63,673 nucleotides of DNA, from NCBI GenBank assembly GCA_000403215.2, contig KE159562.1, positions 70,276-133,948 of the forward strand. Reading direction: 5' to 3'. Both the position numbers and the translations under genes were made by a program. The notes under the pieces were generated by a model that searched no databases, was not told where the DNA came from, and saw only the letters and a program-made list of their open reading frames with translations. The DNA comes from Lachnospiraceae bacterium A4 (GTDB taxonomy: Bacteria; Bacillota; Clostridia; Lachnospirales; Lachnospiraceae). Positions 52,456 through 61,264 of this stretch are shown here, in pieces (the first letter of the stretch is position 1; each line of letters opens with the position of its first letter).

Positions 52456-54618
52456 ATGGAAATATTACAGATAAACAACGCCCAGTTTACCAATTTCATA
52501 GAGGATGTTCAAAAAATCATAAGCAATCTGTCAGAAAAGGCAAAGCAGGAAGACATTGCCGGGTTGGAAAAACTTATTGCAAATTTCCGGTTAAAGACAG
52601 AGGACTTTTTCCGGGAAGAAAGAAAGCTTAATATCGGCGTGGTGGGACAGGTGAAAGCCGGAAAATCCTCCTTTCTGAACACACTTCTTTTTGATGGTCA
52701 GGAGATTCTGCCCAAGGCATCGACGCCTAAAACGGCAACACTGACCAAAATGGAATATGCAGAGGAAAATGTGATTCAGATAGAGTATTATACAGAAGAT
52801 GAGTGGTCAGTACTGGAAGAAAATGCGGGTGTGGATTTGGATGACGAGATATATACATCTGCCAGGGAAATCGTTTCAATGGTAAGAAAAAATGGTGTTG
52901 AACCGCACATGTACCTGCAGCGGAAGAAAGAGGAAATTCACTTTGATACATATGAGGATTTAATCGCGCATCTGAACGACTATGTAGGGGAGGACGGAAA
53001 ATTTACGCCAATCGTGAAAGCAGTGACGCTTTTTCTGCACAAAAAAGAGTTTGAGGGACTTTCGATTGTGGACACGCCGGGACTCAACGACCCGATTGCG
53101 TCGCGCACCATTCGGACAAAGGAGTTTATGGAGGTCTGTGATGTTGTGTTTTTCCTTAGCCAGTCCGGAAGCTTTCTGGATAAGAGTGACTGGATTCTGC
53201 TTTCAAGCCAATTACCGCAAAATGGCGTGAAAAAGCTGGTGCTGATTGCCAGCAAATATGACAGCGGTGTCCGGGATGTTCTGCGTATGCCCACGGAGGA
53301 GGATGATATTTTTGGGGAGGATGAAAATACGGCGGACAATATTCCCAAGGCAGGTAAAATCATTCAGAGGAAGCTGAGACGGCGCGCAAAAGCCAAGGTG
53401 GAGGAATTTACCAGGGATTTGCAGGCAAGGGGCAGCAGCCGCGAGCTGATTGAAGTGATTTCTGAATGTTCTGAACCGATTCTGGTTTCATCAATGGCAT
53501 ATAATATGTCAAGAAAGAATGCAGATGAGTACAGTGCGGAGGAAAACAATGTCGCCTCTGCACTTAAAACGTTTTCTACAGACTTGCAGGAAGATCTTCG
53601 TCGACTTGGCAATTTTGAGGCGGTACAGAAGGTTTTTGACGAGGTGGTCAGGGAAAAGGAAGCCATTTTGGAAAAGAGAGCCAAAGGGTTTATACCGGAT
53701 GCCGAGGAGAAATTGAGGGCACTGCTGCTGGGATACAAGGAAAAGGCGCAGAAGCGTCTGGACGTATTATCAGGAAATGACAGGGAAAACCTGATAGAGC
53801 AGCGAAGCGTGATAGAAGGACAAATTAATAATGTCAAAGCCGATATTACTGTGGTGTTTAGCGAACTGTCCGCAAAACTTGAGTCAAAGAAAGCGGAGGG
53901 GGTTCGGGAGCTTCGGTCGGCAAGTAAGGATTATTCGAGTCTAAAGGAGTATACAGGGTCGAAAACCGTGCAGGAAGCGCATACCGTGTCGGATTCTACG
54001 TGGTATAAGCCGTGGACTTGGTGGAAAACCCATACGGAATACACAACCCACACGGAGTACTATTCGTACTGTGTGGCGAGCGATGCCATTGACAATCTGC
54101 GCAAATATGCCATGGAAGCCACGAATCAGATTGAAAAAGTATTTTCGGAGGCAATACAGGTAAAGGAAATCAAGCGGAAGCTGCTGGATGTTGTCATAAG
54201 AAATTTCGACATGGGCAGCGAAAAATACGATTCTTCGTTAATACGAATCATGGTGGAGGAGGTTGTGGGTGCGATTGAGTTTCCGGTATTCCATTTGGAC
54301 TTTTCAGATGCCATGAATGGAATTGCAGGAAGATTTACAGGAAGGCTGACCTCGGCAGCCGAGAGAACAGCACTGGTGCAGGCACAGGCAAAAGCGATAT
54401 CAGGAATTTATGATGAACTGAGCACAAAGCTCACTGCGAAAGTCAGAGAGCTAAGAGAATCCATGAATACGATAAGCAGGAATGTGCAGGATTCCCTGCT
54501 GGCGGAGATGAACAAGGAATTTGAAATGCTGATACAGGAATGTGAGGACAAGGACGCGGAGATTGCCGCGTATCAGGCTTATATTGAACTGCTTGGGCAT
54601 GAAATGGCAAAACGGTAG
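52456..54618 (+). CDS. dynamin-family GTPase C with aromatic-rich loop (720 aa)
   Basis: The GTPase domain has G1 IGVVGQVKAGKSSFLNTLLF (GQVKAGKSS at 64-72), G2 KASTPKTATLTK, G3 IVDTPGLNDPIASR (DTPG at 206-209) and G4 SKYD (266-269). This is the 'GQVKAGKSS' branch, different from A and B. A long helical region follows. At about 515-540 lies a striking Trp/Tyr-rich loop (STWYKPWTWWKTHTEYTTHT) that could insert into a membrane or interface. The C-terminal helices resume to the end. AGAAAGAGGAAAGC precedes the ATG. The HerA-type gene starts 13 bp after the stop, so the two are almost certainly co-translated. Confidence 0.85.
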   Translation: MEILQINNAQFTNFIEDVQKIISNLSEKAKQEDIAGLEKLIANFRLKTEDFFREERKLNIGVVGQVKAGKSSFLNTLLFDGQEILPKASTPKTATLTKMEYAEENVIQIEYYTEDEWSVLEENAGVDLDDEIYTSAREIVSMVRKNGVEPHMYLQRKKEEIHFDTYEDLIAHLNDYVGEDGKFTPIVKAVTLFLHKKEFEGLSIVDTPGLNDPIASRTIRTKEFMEVCDVVFFLSQSGSFLDKSDWILLSSQLPQNGVKKLVLIASKYDSGVRDVLRMPTEEDDIFGEDENTADNIPKAGKIIQRKLRRRAKAKVEEFTRDLQARGSSRELIEVISECSEPILVSSMAYNMSRKNADEYSAEENNVASALKTFSTDLQEDLRRLGNFEAVQKVFDEVVREKEAILEKRAKGFIPDAEEKLRALLLGYKEKAQKRLDVLSGNDRENLIEQRSVIEGQINNVKADITVVFSELSAKLESKKAEGVRELRSASKDYSSLKEYTGSKTVQEAHTVSDSTWYKPWTWWKTHTEYTTHTEYYSYCVASDAIDNLRKYAMEATNQIEKVFSEAIQVKEIKRKLLDVVIRNFDMGSEKYDSSLIRIMVEEVVGAIEFPVFHLDFSDAMNGIAGRFTGRLTSAAERTALVQAQAKAISGIYDELSTKLTAKVRELRESMNTISRNVQDSLLAEMNKEFEMLIQECEDKDAEIAAYQAYIELLGHEMAKR

Positions 54619-54630
54619 GAGGGCGGATAT

Positions 54631-57600
54631 ATGGGAAATGCGCTTGAGGTGGTTAGAACCGGACTGGATAAAAAGCTTGTGCGCTCAATTGACAACGCCA
54701 CCAGTATCATTACCAAGAATTATCTGGATAAATTGGAATCCTATAAAATCCTGTCTCCTTCTGCGATGGACACAGACATTGACGTGAAGGAAATTGGGGC
54801 GTTTTATAAGCTGACGAAGCTTGTGTGGAATAGGGAAGAAAATTTTCTGGATAAGCTGACAACGATTGTTAATGTCGTGTATTCCATTAAAAGCACGCTT
54901 GTGACCATAATCACAAGCGATGGCGGAGCGATTGAATATTATATCGGAATCTTGTCGAAGGAATTCCGCAGAGATGCCATGTCGGACAAGGAGCGCAGAA
55001 AAGCGGACAGAATAGCATTTTCGGGTGCTTTGTCCGGCAATATGGCAGGAGCGGAGATTCAAAGCCTTAGCCAGTCAGAGATAGAAGTATTACAGAATCA
55101 TATATTTGGCGGACAAGGGGGAAAGAGTATATCGTCAGTGTCAGGCATTGTGGCGCCAAGAAATGAAAAACAGTCGGAAATAACTTCCTATGTACAGGGA
55201 ATAGAAAACCTCGTCGATTCCCTGAGAGGAATGAAATATACGATATTGATGATTGCAGACCCGATTTCGTCCAGTGAAGTACAGGTTATGAAACGTGGAT
55301 ATGAAATGCTCCATACACAGCTGTCAACATTTCGCAGCAGTTCCATGACCATGTCAGAGAGTGATGCACAGTCTCTGTCGAAGGCAAACACGGAGGGAAT
55401 CAGCAAAGGAATTTCTACGGGAATCGCGATGGCGCAAAGTAAGACGATGTCTAACGGAAAATTCTCGTCGGTATCTGTAAATGGCGGGGTTGATATCGGT
55501 ATTTCGGAGGTGTTTCGTGTAAACGCGGGAGCCGGGTATGCGAGGGGAAAAAGCTCGGGTATATCAGATACGTCAGGGAGAACGGATACAAAGACAGAAT
55601 CCAGCCAGCGCAGCAAGTCCCTCACGGAGACAGTAGGTTCATCAAAGACAATTGGGAAAAGCTTACAGATGAACTATGAAAATCGAACAGTACGTGCGCT
55701 GCTGGACAAAATTGACCGCAATCTTGAACGCCTGGACAACTGTGAAAGCTTTGGGGCGTTTGAATGTGCGTCTTACTGCCTTGCAGATACCAGAGAGGAG
55801 GCGCTTGCAGTTGCAGGCAACTATAATGCAATCCTTCGGGGAAAGGATTCGGGAATACAGGCATCCCATATCAATACATGGTATCGGAAGGATGAGACGA
55901 AATTAATTTCAAAGTATTTGGAGGTATTTGTTCATCCTCGCTTCAGTAATACAGTAAATGCGGATGATGGAGAACAGATTGTTGTCTCGCCAGCTTCTGT
56001 AATAAGCGGCAATGAACTGGCAATACAAGTAGGGTTTCCTAAGAAATCCGTTAATGGCATTACGGTGATTCCGATGGCGGCATTTGGAAGAAATGTACGA
56101 TTGATTCCAGAGAATCAGGAACTTCCCATAGGAAAACTGTATCATATGGGAAAAGTTGACGGAGACTTTTCTACAGTATCGCTAGATTTGGAAAGCCTTA
56201 CGATGCATACCTTTATCACAGGGTCTACTGGTTCCGGAAAATCCACAATGATTTACCACATGCTGGATACACTGATGCAGAGGAATGTAAAGGCTGCGCA
56301 AAACCAAAAGATTAAATTTTTGGTAATTGAGCCTGCGAAGGGCGAGTATAAGAACTGGTACGGGAACAGAAATGATGTTTATGTATTTGGCAGTAATCCT
56401 GAAAAAACACCGCTACTTCGGATAAATCCATTCAGCTTTCCGAAAGAAATCCATGTATTGGAACATATTGACAGGCTGATTGAAATTTTTAACGTCTGCT
56501 GGCCAATGTATGCAGCCATGCCCGCAGTCCTGAAGGAAGCGGTGGAGCGCGCCTATATGGCAGCGGGATGGGACTTGACACAATCAAAATGCCAGTATAG
56601 GAACTCGGATGAGGAATTTTTATATCCGACATTTGCGGATGTCCTGCAGCAGATTAACCTTGTCATGGAGGAATCCGAATACTCGGCGGACAGCAAGGGG
56701 GATTATAAGGGTGCATTATGTACAAGGATAAAGTCCCTTACCAATGGAATTTATCGGCAGATATTTGCGTCAAATGAAATTCCCGGGTACAGGCTGTTTG
56801 ATGAGAATGTGATTGTTGATTTATCCCGCATTGGTTCTTCCGAGACAAAGTCCCTTATCATGGGAATTCTTGTGATGAAGCTTCAAGAGTATCGAATGGG
56901 GGCAGAGGGAGGAATGAATCTTCCGCTCCGCCATGTAACGGTATTGGAGGAAGCACATAATATCTTGAGGCGAACTGCACATGACACAGGTCAGGAAAGT
57001 GCAAATGTGGCAGGAAAGGCTGTGGAGCTGCTGGCGAATTCGATTGCCGAGATGCGTACTTATGGGGAAGGATTTATAATTGCGGATCAGTCACCGGGAC
57101 TAATGGACATGTCGGCAATCCGAAACACAAACACGAAGATTATTCTGCGTTTGCCCGATTTGTCTGATCGTGAGCTTGTTGGAAGGGCTGCAGGCTTGTC
57201 GGAGGAACAGATTCTGGAGCTTTCCAAACTGCCTGTGTTCGTGTCGGCAGTTTACCAAAATGACTGGCTGGAACCTGTTTTGTGTAAGCTGGAGCCTGCA
57301 TTCCCATTAAAAGAAGAAAAATATGTGTATTTTAGTCCGGAGAAAAGGAAAAAAAATGAATGGGAAAAATATGTGCAGTTGCTTGTTATGTCATTAAAGG
57401 AGAGAAGTAAGCTTGACAGTAGATATGTAAAAGATCTTCGGGACGAAATATATCGGTTAAATGTCTCGGCAGAGACAAAGGTTGCTTTTACAAAATATCT
57501 GTGGGCAGTGGATAGGAAGGATATACAGCGTTGCCGCAGGATTGCGCTGTATGGTTTCTTTTATTCCGAGAGAGCCTTTGCGCTGTCGAGACAGTATGAA

Positions 57601-57774
57601 AAGGAGTATTCAGTCTGGTATCAGCATATGCGTGAAGTACTTTTGCCGGATATACGAGGATTTGCCAGTACTGACCAGCAGTGCATTATTGCGAACCTTG
57701 CGATGGAAAATACTATGATGAGAGAGAACACGCAGGCAAGGCGTCTTTTTGAAGACTTGATGCGAAATATGTGA
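54631..57774 (+). CDS. HerA/FtsK-type DNA-pumping ATPase (DUF87), 1047 aa
   Basis: The C-terminal half is a RecA-like hexameric ATPase. Walker A is ITGSTGSGKSTMIYHMLDTL (GSTGSGKST at 531-539), Walker B is HVTVLEEAHNILRR (768-781). The sensor stretch is EGFIIADQSPGLMDMSAIRN, with a likely Arg finger in TNTKIILRLPD. The N-terminal 500 residues are unusual. They hold a helical start (1-125) and a Ser/Gly/Thr-rich low-complexity segment (235-345, e.g. ANTEGISKGISTGIAMAQSK). A beta-rich HerA N-terminal barrel (450-520) precedes the motor. HerA enzymes move along DNA and usually work with a nuclease. Here a nuclease gene follows 13 bp downstream. AGGAGGGCGG sets the start. Confidence 0.88.
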   Translation: MGNALEVVRTGLDKKLVRSIDNATSIITKNYLDKLESYKILSPSAMDTDIDVKEIGAFYKLTKLVWNREENFLDKLTTIVNVVYSIKSTLVTIITSDGGAIEYYIGILSKEFRRDAMSDKERRKADRIAFSGALSGNMAGAEIQSLSQSEIEVLQNHIFGGQGGKSISSVSGIVAPRNEKQSEITSYVQGIENLVDSLRGMKYTILMIADPISSSEVQVMKRGYEMLHTQLSTFRSSSMTMSESDAQSLSKANTEGISKGISTGIAMAQSKTMSNGKFSSVSVNGGVDIGISEVFRVNAGAGYARGKSSGISDTSGRTDTKTESSQRSKSLTETVGSSKTIGKSLQMNYENRTVRALLDKIDRNLERLDNCESFGAFECASYCLADTREEALAVAGNYNAILRGKDSGIQASHINTWYRKDETKLISKYLEVFVHPRFSNTVNADDGEQIVVSPASVISGNELAIQVGFPKKSVNGITVIPMAAFGRNVRLIPENQELPIGKLYHMGKVDGDFSTVSLDLESLTMHTFITGSTGSGKSTMIYHMLDTLMQRNVKAAQNQKIKFLVIEPAKGEYKNWYGNRNDVYVFGSNPEKTPLLRINPFSFPKEIHVLEHIDRLIEIFNVCWPMYAAMPAVLKEAVERAYMAAGWDLTQSKCQYRNSDEEFLYPTFADVLQQINLVMEESEYSADSKGDYKGALCTRIKSLTNGIYRQIFASNEIPGYRLFDENVIVDLSRIGSSETKSLIMGILVMKLQEYRMGAEGGMNLPLRHVTVLEEAHNILRRTAHDTGQESANVAGKAVELLANSIAEMRTYGEGFIIADQSPGLMDMSAIRNTNTKIILRLPDLSDRELVGRAAGLSEEQILELSKLPVFVSAVYQNDWLEPVLCKLEPAFPLKEEKYVYFSPEKRKKNEWEKYVQLLVMSLKERSKLDSRYVKDLRDEIYRLNVSAETKVAFTKYLWAVDRKDIQRCRRIALYGFFYSERAFALSRQYEKEYSVWYQHMREVLLPDIRGFASTDQQCIIANLAMENTMMRENTQARRLFEDLMRNM

Positions 57775-57787
57775 GGAGGAATTTGCT

Positions 57788-58486
57788 TTGGGATTTCATA
57801 TGAATGAGACAACCGATATGTCTAAAAATGCAGAGTCTGGGAACTGGGAGATTTCGGATGAGGCGATGCGCAAATTTGATAAATTGATGGGAGACGATGA
57901 TCTGCCGGAAAATCTGGCAGATTTTAAGGACTTTGATTGTCTCTTGGAAGATCCGGAAACAGAATATTATACAAGTTACGAAGAACGACTAAAATGTACG
58001 CCAACAGAAAACTGTGATTATGGACGTTGGGAAGGCGAACGAGGGGAGTCGATTTTTATCCCATACAACAAAGAAGCCGAATATGTGCTGGAAAGTTATG
58101 ATCAATGGGGAATTCCTTATAAAAACGGGATTGCGGACTTTGGTAAAGTTTCAGAGGAAACTGTGGATATCGATTGTATGACAACACACCGCCATTCTAT
58201 GATTGATCCAGAGAGTGGTGAAAGGATTACAGGTAACTTTGAGAAAGCAGATGCAAAATGTGCAGAGAAGTGGAATGAAATTGAAAGAGACGGAAAAAGT
58301 GACTGGACTGCAAGGGATGTTGCAGTATGGAGAAGCGAAAATGGTTATACATGGCATGAGGATAATAATATGAAAACCTGTAATCTGGTTCCATATGCAA
58401 TTCATAATGTATGTAAACATTCTGGCGGGGTTGCGGAGTGCAGGAGACGAGATATGGAAGATATAGGAGGCGGATTTGATGAGTAA
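57788..58486 (+). CDS. HNH/EndoVII-superfamily (WHH-like) nuclease, 232 aa
   Basis: The C-terminal 150 residues match the pattern of polymorphic-toxin nucleases: YGRWEGERGESIFIPYN, SYDQWGIPYKNGIADFGK, TVDIDCMTTHRHSM, then GYTWHEDNNMKTCNLVPYAI and HNVCKHSGGV. The predicted active site is W189-H190-E191 with His206 and His211. In the WHH family the third position is His, here Glu. There is no signal peptide, secretion domain or RHS repeat, so it probably acts inside the producing cell. The N-terminal 60 residues are acidic. TTG is the likely start, since GGAGGA lies 8 bases before it. It is coupled to the HerA gene upstream and overlaps the presumed immunity gene. Confidence 0.78.
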   Translation: MGFHMNETTDMSKNAESGNWEISDEAMRKFDKLMGDDDLPENLADFKDFDCLLEDPETEYYTSYEERLKCTPTENCDYGRWEGERGESIFIPYNKEAEYVLESYDQWGIPYKNGIADFGKVSEETVDIDCMTTHRHSMIDPESGERITGNFEKADAKCAEKWNEIERDGKSDWTARDVAVWRSENGYTWHEDNNMKTCNLVPYAIHNVCKHSGGVAECRRRDMEDIGGGFDE

Positions 58487-58853
58487 GGAGAAATTTTTGA
58501 TATGGGGAAGAGCATTTGAGTTGAATGTTCAGTATGATTGTTATGAGGATGAAGATATCTTACCAGCACAGAAAGTAGCTTTCGCGTTTTTCAAAGGGGA
58601 AGCAGACCATATCTTAAATTCAGACCAGGAAATAAAGAAATACTGCTTGGAAAATAATGGGGCAGAAATCGGAGAGGTGATAGATAATATTTTTAAATAT
58701 GTAATCCCTGTCAGTATTTTTGTAAAAAGAGATGAAAAGAAACATGTTGTCGCAGTTATGTGCAATTATAAGTTTGATATCGAACATGGGATTGCGCTTT
58801 TATTTGTGAATGAAAAGCTTGTCCAAATAGGTTCACAGGACATTGTTTCATAG
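58479..58853 (+). CDS. probable immunity protein for the nuclease (DUF6985-like, 124 aa)
   Basis: A small acidic protein. It starts FLIWGRAFELNVQYDCYED and ends with FDIEHGIALLFVNEKLVQIG then SQDIV. The 'D-EHG-a--F' and 'vG-QDi' ending is typical of small immunity-type proteins next to polymorphic toxins; I place it near DUF6985 from memory. Its start overlaps the nuclease stop by 8 bases with GGAGG ahead, so the two proteins are made together. The likely role is to bind and block the nuclease until the system is triggered. Confidence 0.65.
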   Translation: MSKEKFLIWGRAFELNVQYDCYEDEDILPAQKVAFAFFKGEADHILNSDQEIKKYCLENNGAEIGEVIDNIFKYVIPVSIFVKRDEKKHVVAVMCNYKFDIEHGIALLFVNEKLVQIGSQDIVS

Positions 58854-59001
58854 ATGCTGTTTGCGAAACGCTCTAATAATGTAGCTGAGTGGATGGAATG
58901 AGGCTGATATGTTGAGCCATAATATAGAATGTAAAGACAATGTATTAATGTAGTCTTTGCTATATGATGACATTTAGAAAAAATAAAGGAAGGAGCTTGA
59001 A

Positions 59002-59184
59002 ATGAACATGACTACTGCAATCATTATATTTGCGAAAAAGATGACATGGGAAAAAAGGATTCCGTTTGAGGTATCGGTTGACCCATTTTATTCTGAAAGC
59101 AATATGGCGCATCTGCACAGGGGGATGGAAGCACTCAATGCAGGAAAGGGTGTGGAACACGACATCATCGAGGTGGACGAATGA
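59002..59184 (+). pseudogene. truncated RelB/DinJ-family antitoxin
   Basis: The 60-codon frame has the second half of a RelB/DinJ antitoxin: MNMTTAIIIFAKKM, WEKRIPFEVSVDPFYSESNM then AHLHRGMEALNAGKGVEHDI. Family members have about 25 more residues before 'LNMTTA', which bind DNA with a ribbon-helix-helix. Here a stop (TAA) lies just upstream and GGAAGGAG precedes the ATG. The shortened form could still be translated, but its DNA-binding part is missing. It overlaps the toxin fragment by four bases. Confidence 0.7.
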
Positions 59185-59240
59185 AAAAGATATGATTCGA
59201 CGAGGATAGAGGAAAAACAAGGAGAATCCAAACTCAGTAA
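59181..59240 (+). pseudogene. YoeB/Txe toxin start with Trp codon changed to TGA
   Basis: ATG overlaps the antitoxin stop. The codons read MKKI-TGA-FDEDRG and soon end. YoeB/Txe toxins begin MKKIWFDEDAW, so the TGA stands exactly where Trp (TGG) belongs. Beyond FDED the frame degenerates. The toxin mRNA-cleaving core is absent. Confidence 0.65.
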
Positions 59241-59259
59241 ATTGGAGAAAGAGGTAACA

Positions 59260-60015
59260 ATGGGAAAGACAGAAGAAACAAAATTATTGGAATACCTGCT
59301 TGACGAGTGCATGTTTGTCCGGGCAGGCCTAGACTATGACGATTTGCAGTTCAGTATTCGCGTGGTTCGAAAGGCATCCGCCATGGGAGGAATCTTTTCC
59401 ATCCATCGGGCAGACTGCACAGGAGACGAGAGAGCCATCATTGGTGTCTCTGTCACGGATGTGCAGAGATGGACAAAGGAATATGGGGAGATAGCCACAC
59501 AGGAGATGCTGTGCTATGGAATTGGTCAGGAGATGTATTTTCTAAAGGACATGGAACGACGCTGCATGGCAGGGGAAAATGAAGCGGACTTAACAGGACA
59601 TGGCGTGTGCTATTTAAGAGGGGAAATTGACCATGTTAATGAAATGCGCAGTTTTCATGGCTCTTGCGCAGACTGGGTAATCACGCCGTCTTATAGCATT
59701 GCGGAGGATGCCGACGCATATGCGCTTGGTATTCTTGGAATGTCACCGGAACACTATCAGAAACTATTTGACAATATTGTCCGGTCTACGGTCAGAGAGA
59801 TGGTTATGGTTCCAGCCGAGTATGATACGTTGTTAAAAATGGTAAGGGATGGCTATACAGGAAGAAAAGAGCATGTTGCAGCCCGGCTTTCGCAGATTCG
59901 GGGAGAAGATGTGCCAAACCTCGAGGAACAGGTATCAGTATGGGCGGATTGCCTTATGGATACCTGTAATATGGCATATCTGCCGGTTGATGACGAATCG
60001 GGTAACAGCATATAA
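59260..60015 (+). CDS. hypothetical protein, 251 aa
   Basis: Not recognised. It is a soluble, mixed alpha/beta protein with no signal peptide or TM helix. Notable stretches are LLDECMFVRAGLDYDDLQFS, SIHRADCTGDERAIIGVSV, an unusual run of Cys residues, and a C-terminal VWADCLMDTCNMAYLPVDDE. AAAGAGG precedes the ATG. It sits between the decayed toxin-antitoxin pair and the zinc-ribbon gene, all in the same direction. An effector or regulator of the neighbouring conflict genes is possible but nothing in the sequence says so. Confidence 0.6.
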   Translation: MGKTEETKLLEYLLDECMFVRAGLDYDDLQFSIRVVRKASAMGGIFSIHRADCTGDERAIIGVSVTDVQRWTKEYGEIATQEMLCYGIGQEMYFLKDMERRCMAGENEADLTGHGVCYLRGEIDHVNEMRSFHGSCADWVITPSYSIAEDADAYALGILGMSPEHYQKLFDNIVRSTVREMVMVPAEYDTLLKMVRDGYTGRKEHVAARLSQIRGEDVPNLEEQVSVWADCLMDTCNMAYLPVDDESGNSI

Positions 60016-60026
60016 GGAGAAACGGA

Positions 60027-60728
60027 ATGAGTTGTTCAAACTGCGAAAAGGAAACATCGGATGCGTCAGGAAAATGTCCTGACTGTGGGACTGTCTGAAA
60101 CGAAAACGAGTTTCCGGCTGACACGGCTAAGATTGAAGAGAGACATCTGTGCCGAGAGTGTGGTGCGCCCTTACGCGAAAACGTCAGGTTTTGTACTAAG
60201 TGCGGTACGTGAATACAGCAGGATGTAGATATGCTGAACAACGAAGGGGAAATAAAGAAGCCTGATGAAAAGAAAAGCGGGAGACAGTTAAACAAAATTA
60301 CAGTGTCCCTCATAACGGTACTGACGGTAATCGCCTGTATTATAATTTTTTACTTGTGCAGCATTGTTCCAAAGCGAAATGAGAAGGATTTCCTGGCAGA
60401 TATGCAGGAAGATGTCATGCAACAGAAAGACGAGGCGCCGATTGCATGGACAGATAATGACATGGAAGATGGCGGAACAGGGTCAGAAAAAGAAACCCCG
60501 GCAGCAGACACATTTCAGGAAAACATCACTGGGAATACGATGGCAGAAGCGCAGGGCAAACCTGAAATCATACAGCTTGCATCCGGCTACATACGTAGTA
60601 TTCGCGCATCATCGAAACTGACGGACACGACAAAGACCTACAAGGCAGAAGCATTGTTTGACGGGGACAGAGAAACTTGCTGGAGCGAGGGTGCGGATGA
60701 AACGGGGGAAGGAGGCGCGAAGATATGA
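60027..60728 (+). pseudogene. double zinc-ribbon membrane protein with two in-frame TGA codons
   Basis: AAGGAG and an ATG at 60027 start a frame that stays aligned for 234 codons except for TGA at 60096-60098 and 60210-60212. It encodes a first zinc ribbon (CSNCEKETSDASGKCPDC), a second (HLCRECGAPLRENVRFCTKC), a TM helix (ITVSLITVLTVIACIIIFYL) and an acidic linker. The last part is the start of a discoidin-like domain (LTDTTKTYKAEALFDGDRET then CWSEG) that breaks off at 60728. Each TGA falls just after a 'CGT' of a ribbon. The part from ATG 60231 (165 codons) could still be translated alone. I favour decay over recoding. Confidence 0.6.
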
Positions 60729-61264
60729 GAGACATAGAGGAACTGATACAGAACGATTTGCTTTTTACCATATGTTTGTGGCTGCTTTTGATTGTGATTG
60801 TGTGCAGGGGCGTGTGGTGGATATACAGTAATATTTTGGAAAGGCAGCTGAACATAAATAAAGGAATCCCGCTGACAGGCTATACGCCGGAAGAGGTGTC
60901 GATTATCGTGCGGAAAAATCTGGTCTGCCCTCTGGTCGAGGAAATCGGAGAGGACGAACACGGCAGTATGTTTTTTCAGTGCAAATCTGAACGGGATTTT
61001 TCCAGAATGGAATCTGGAAGATTTTATATTATGCAGAAAAAACGGCCTTGGATAAATCCCGATTTTTTATCAGATGAGGGCTGGGAACTGCAGTTTTGTA
61101 TCGGGGATATTTTTTCCGAAAATCCGGAGCAGGACAGGGAAACGTTTACAAAAAGAAAACGGATTATGCAGCGCGGAAGCATTGCAAATTGGATTGCAGG
61201 AGGCTTATTATTCCTATGTTTCGCATATGTTTTCTTCCAGATGGCAAGGGGGAAGATATTTTAA
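60725..61264 (+). CDS. hypothetical membrane protein, 179 aa
   Basis: Not recognised. A hydrophobic helix at about residues 12-35 (LLFTICLWLLLIVIVCRGVW) and another at 156-175 (NWIAGGLLFLCFAYVFFQMA) frame a soluble middle with the pattern CPLVEEIGEDEHGSMFFQC. The start overlaps the previous stop (ATGA). The topology predicts both ends on the same side of the membrane. The stop at 61262 runs into a fragment of another protein in a different frame. Confidence 0.55.
   Translation: MRDIEELIQNDLLFTICLWLLLIVIVCRGVWWIYSNILERQLNINKGIPLTGYTPEEVSIIVRKNLVCPLVEEIGEDEHGSMFFQCKSERDFSRMESGRFYIMQKKRPWINPDFLSDEGWELQFCIGDIFSENPEQDRETFTKRKRIMQRGSIANWIAGGLLFLCFAYVFFQMARGKIF

Noticed and set aside
59181-60212. 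Genome-wide reading of TGA as Trp
   Set aside because: Many intact genes here end in TGA with ATGA overlaps to the next gene, so TGA is a normal stop; the local in-frame TGAs are better explained by decay.
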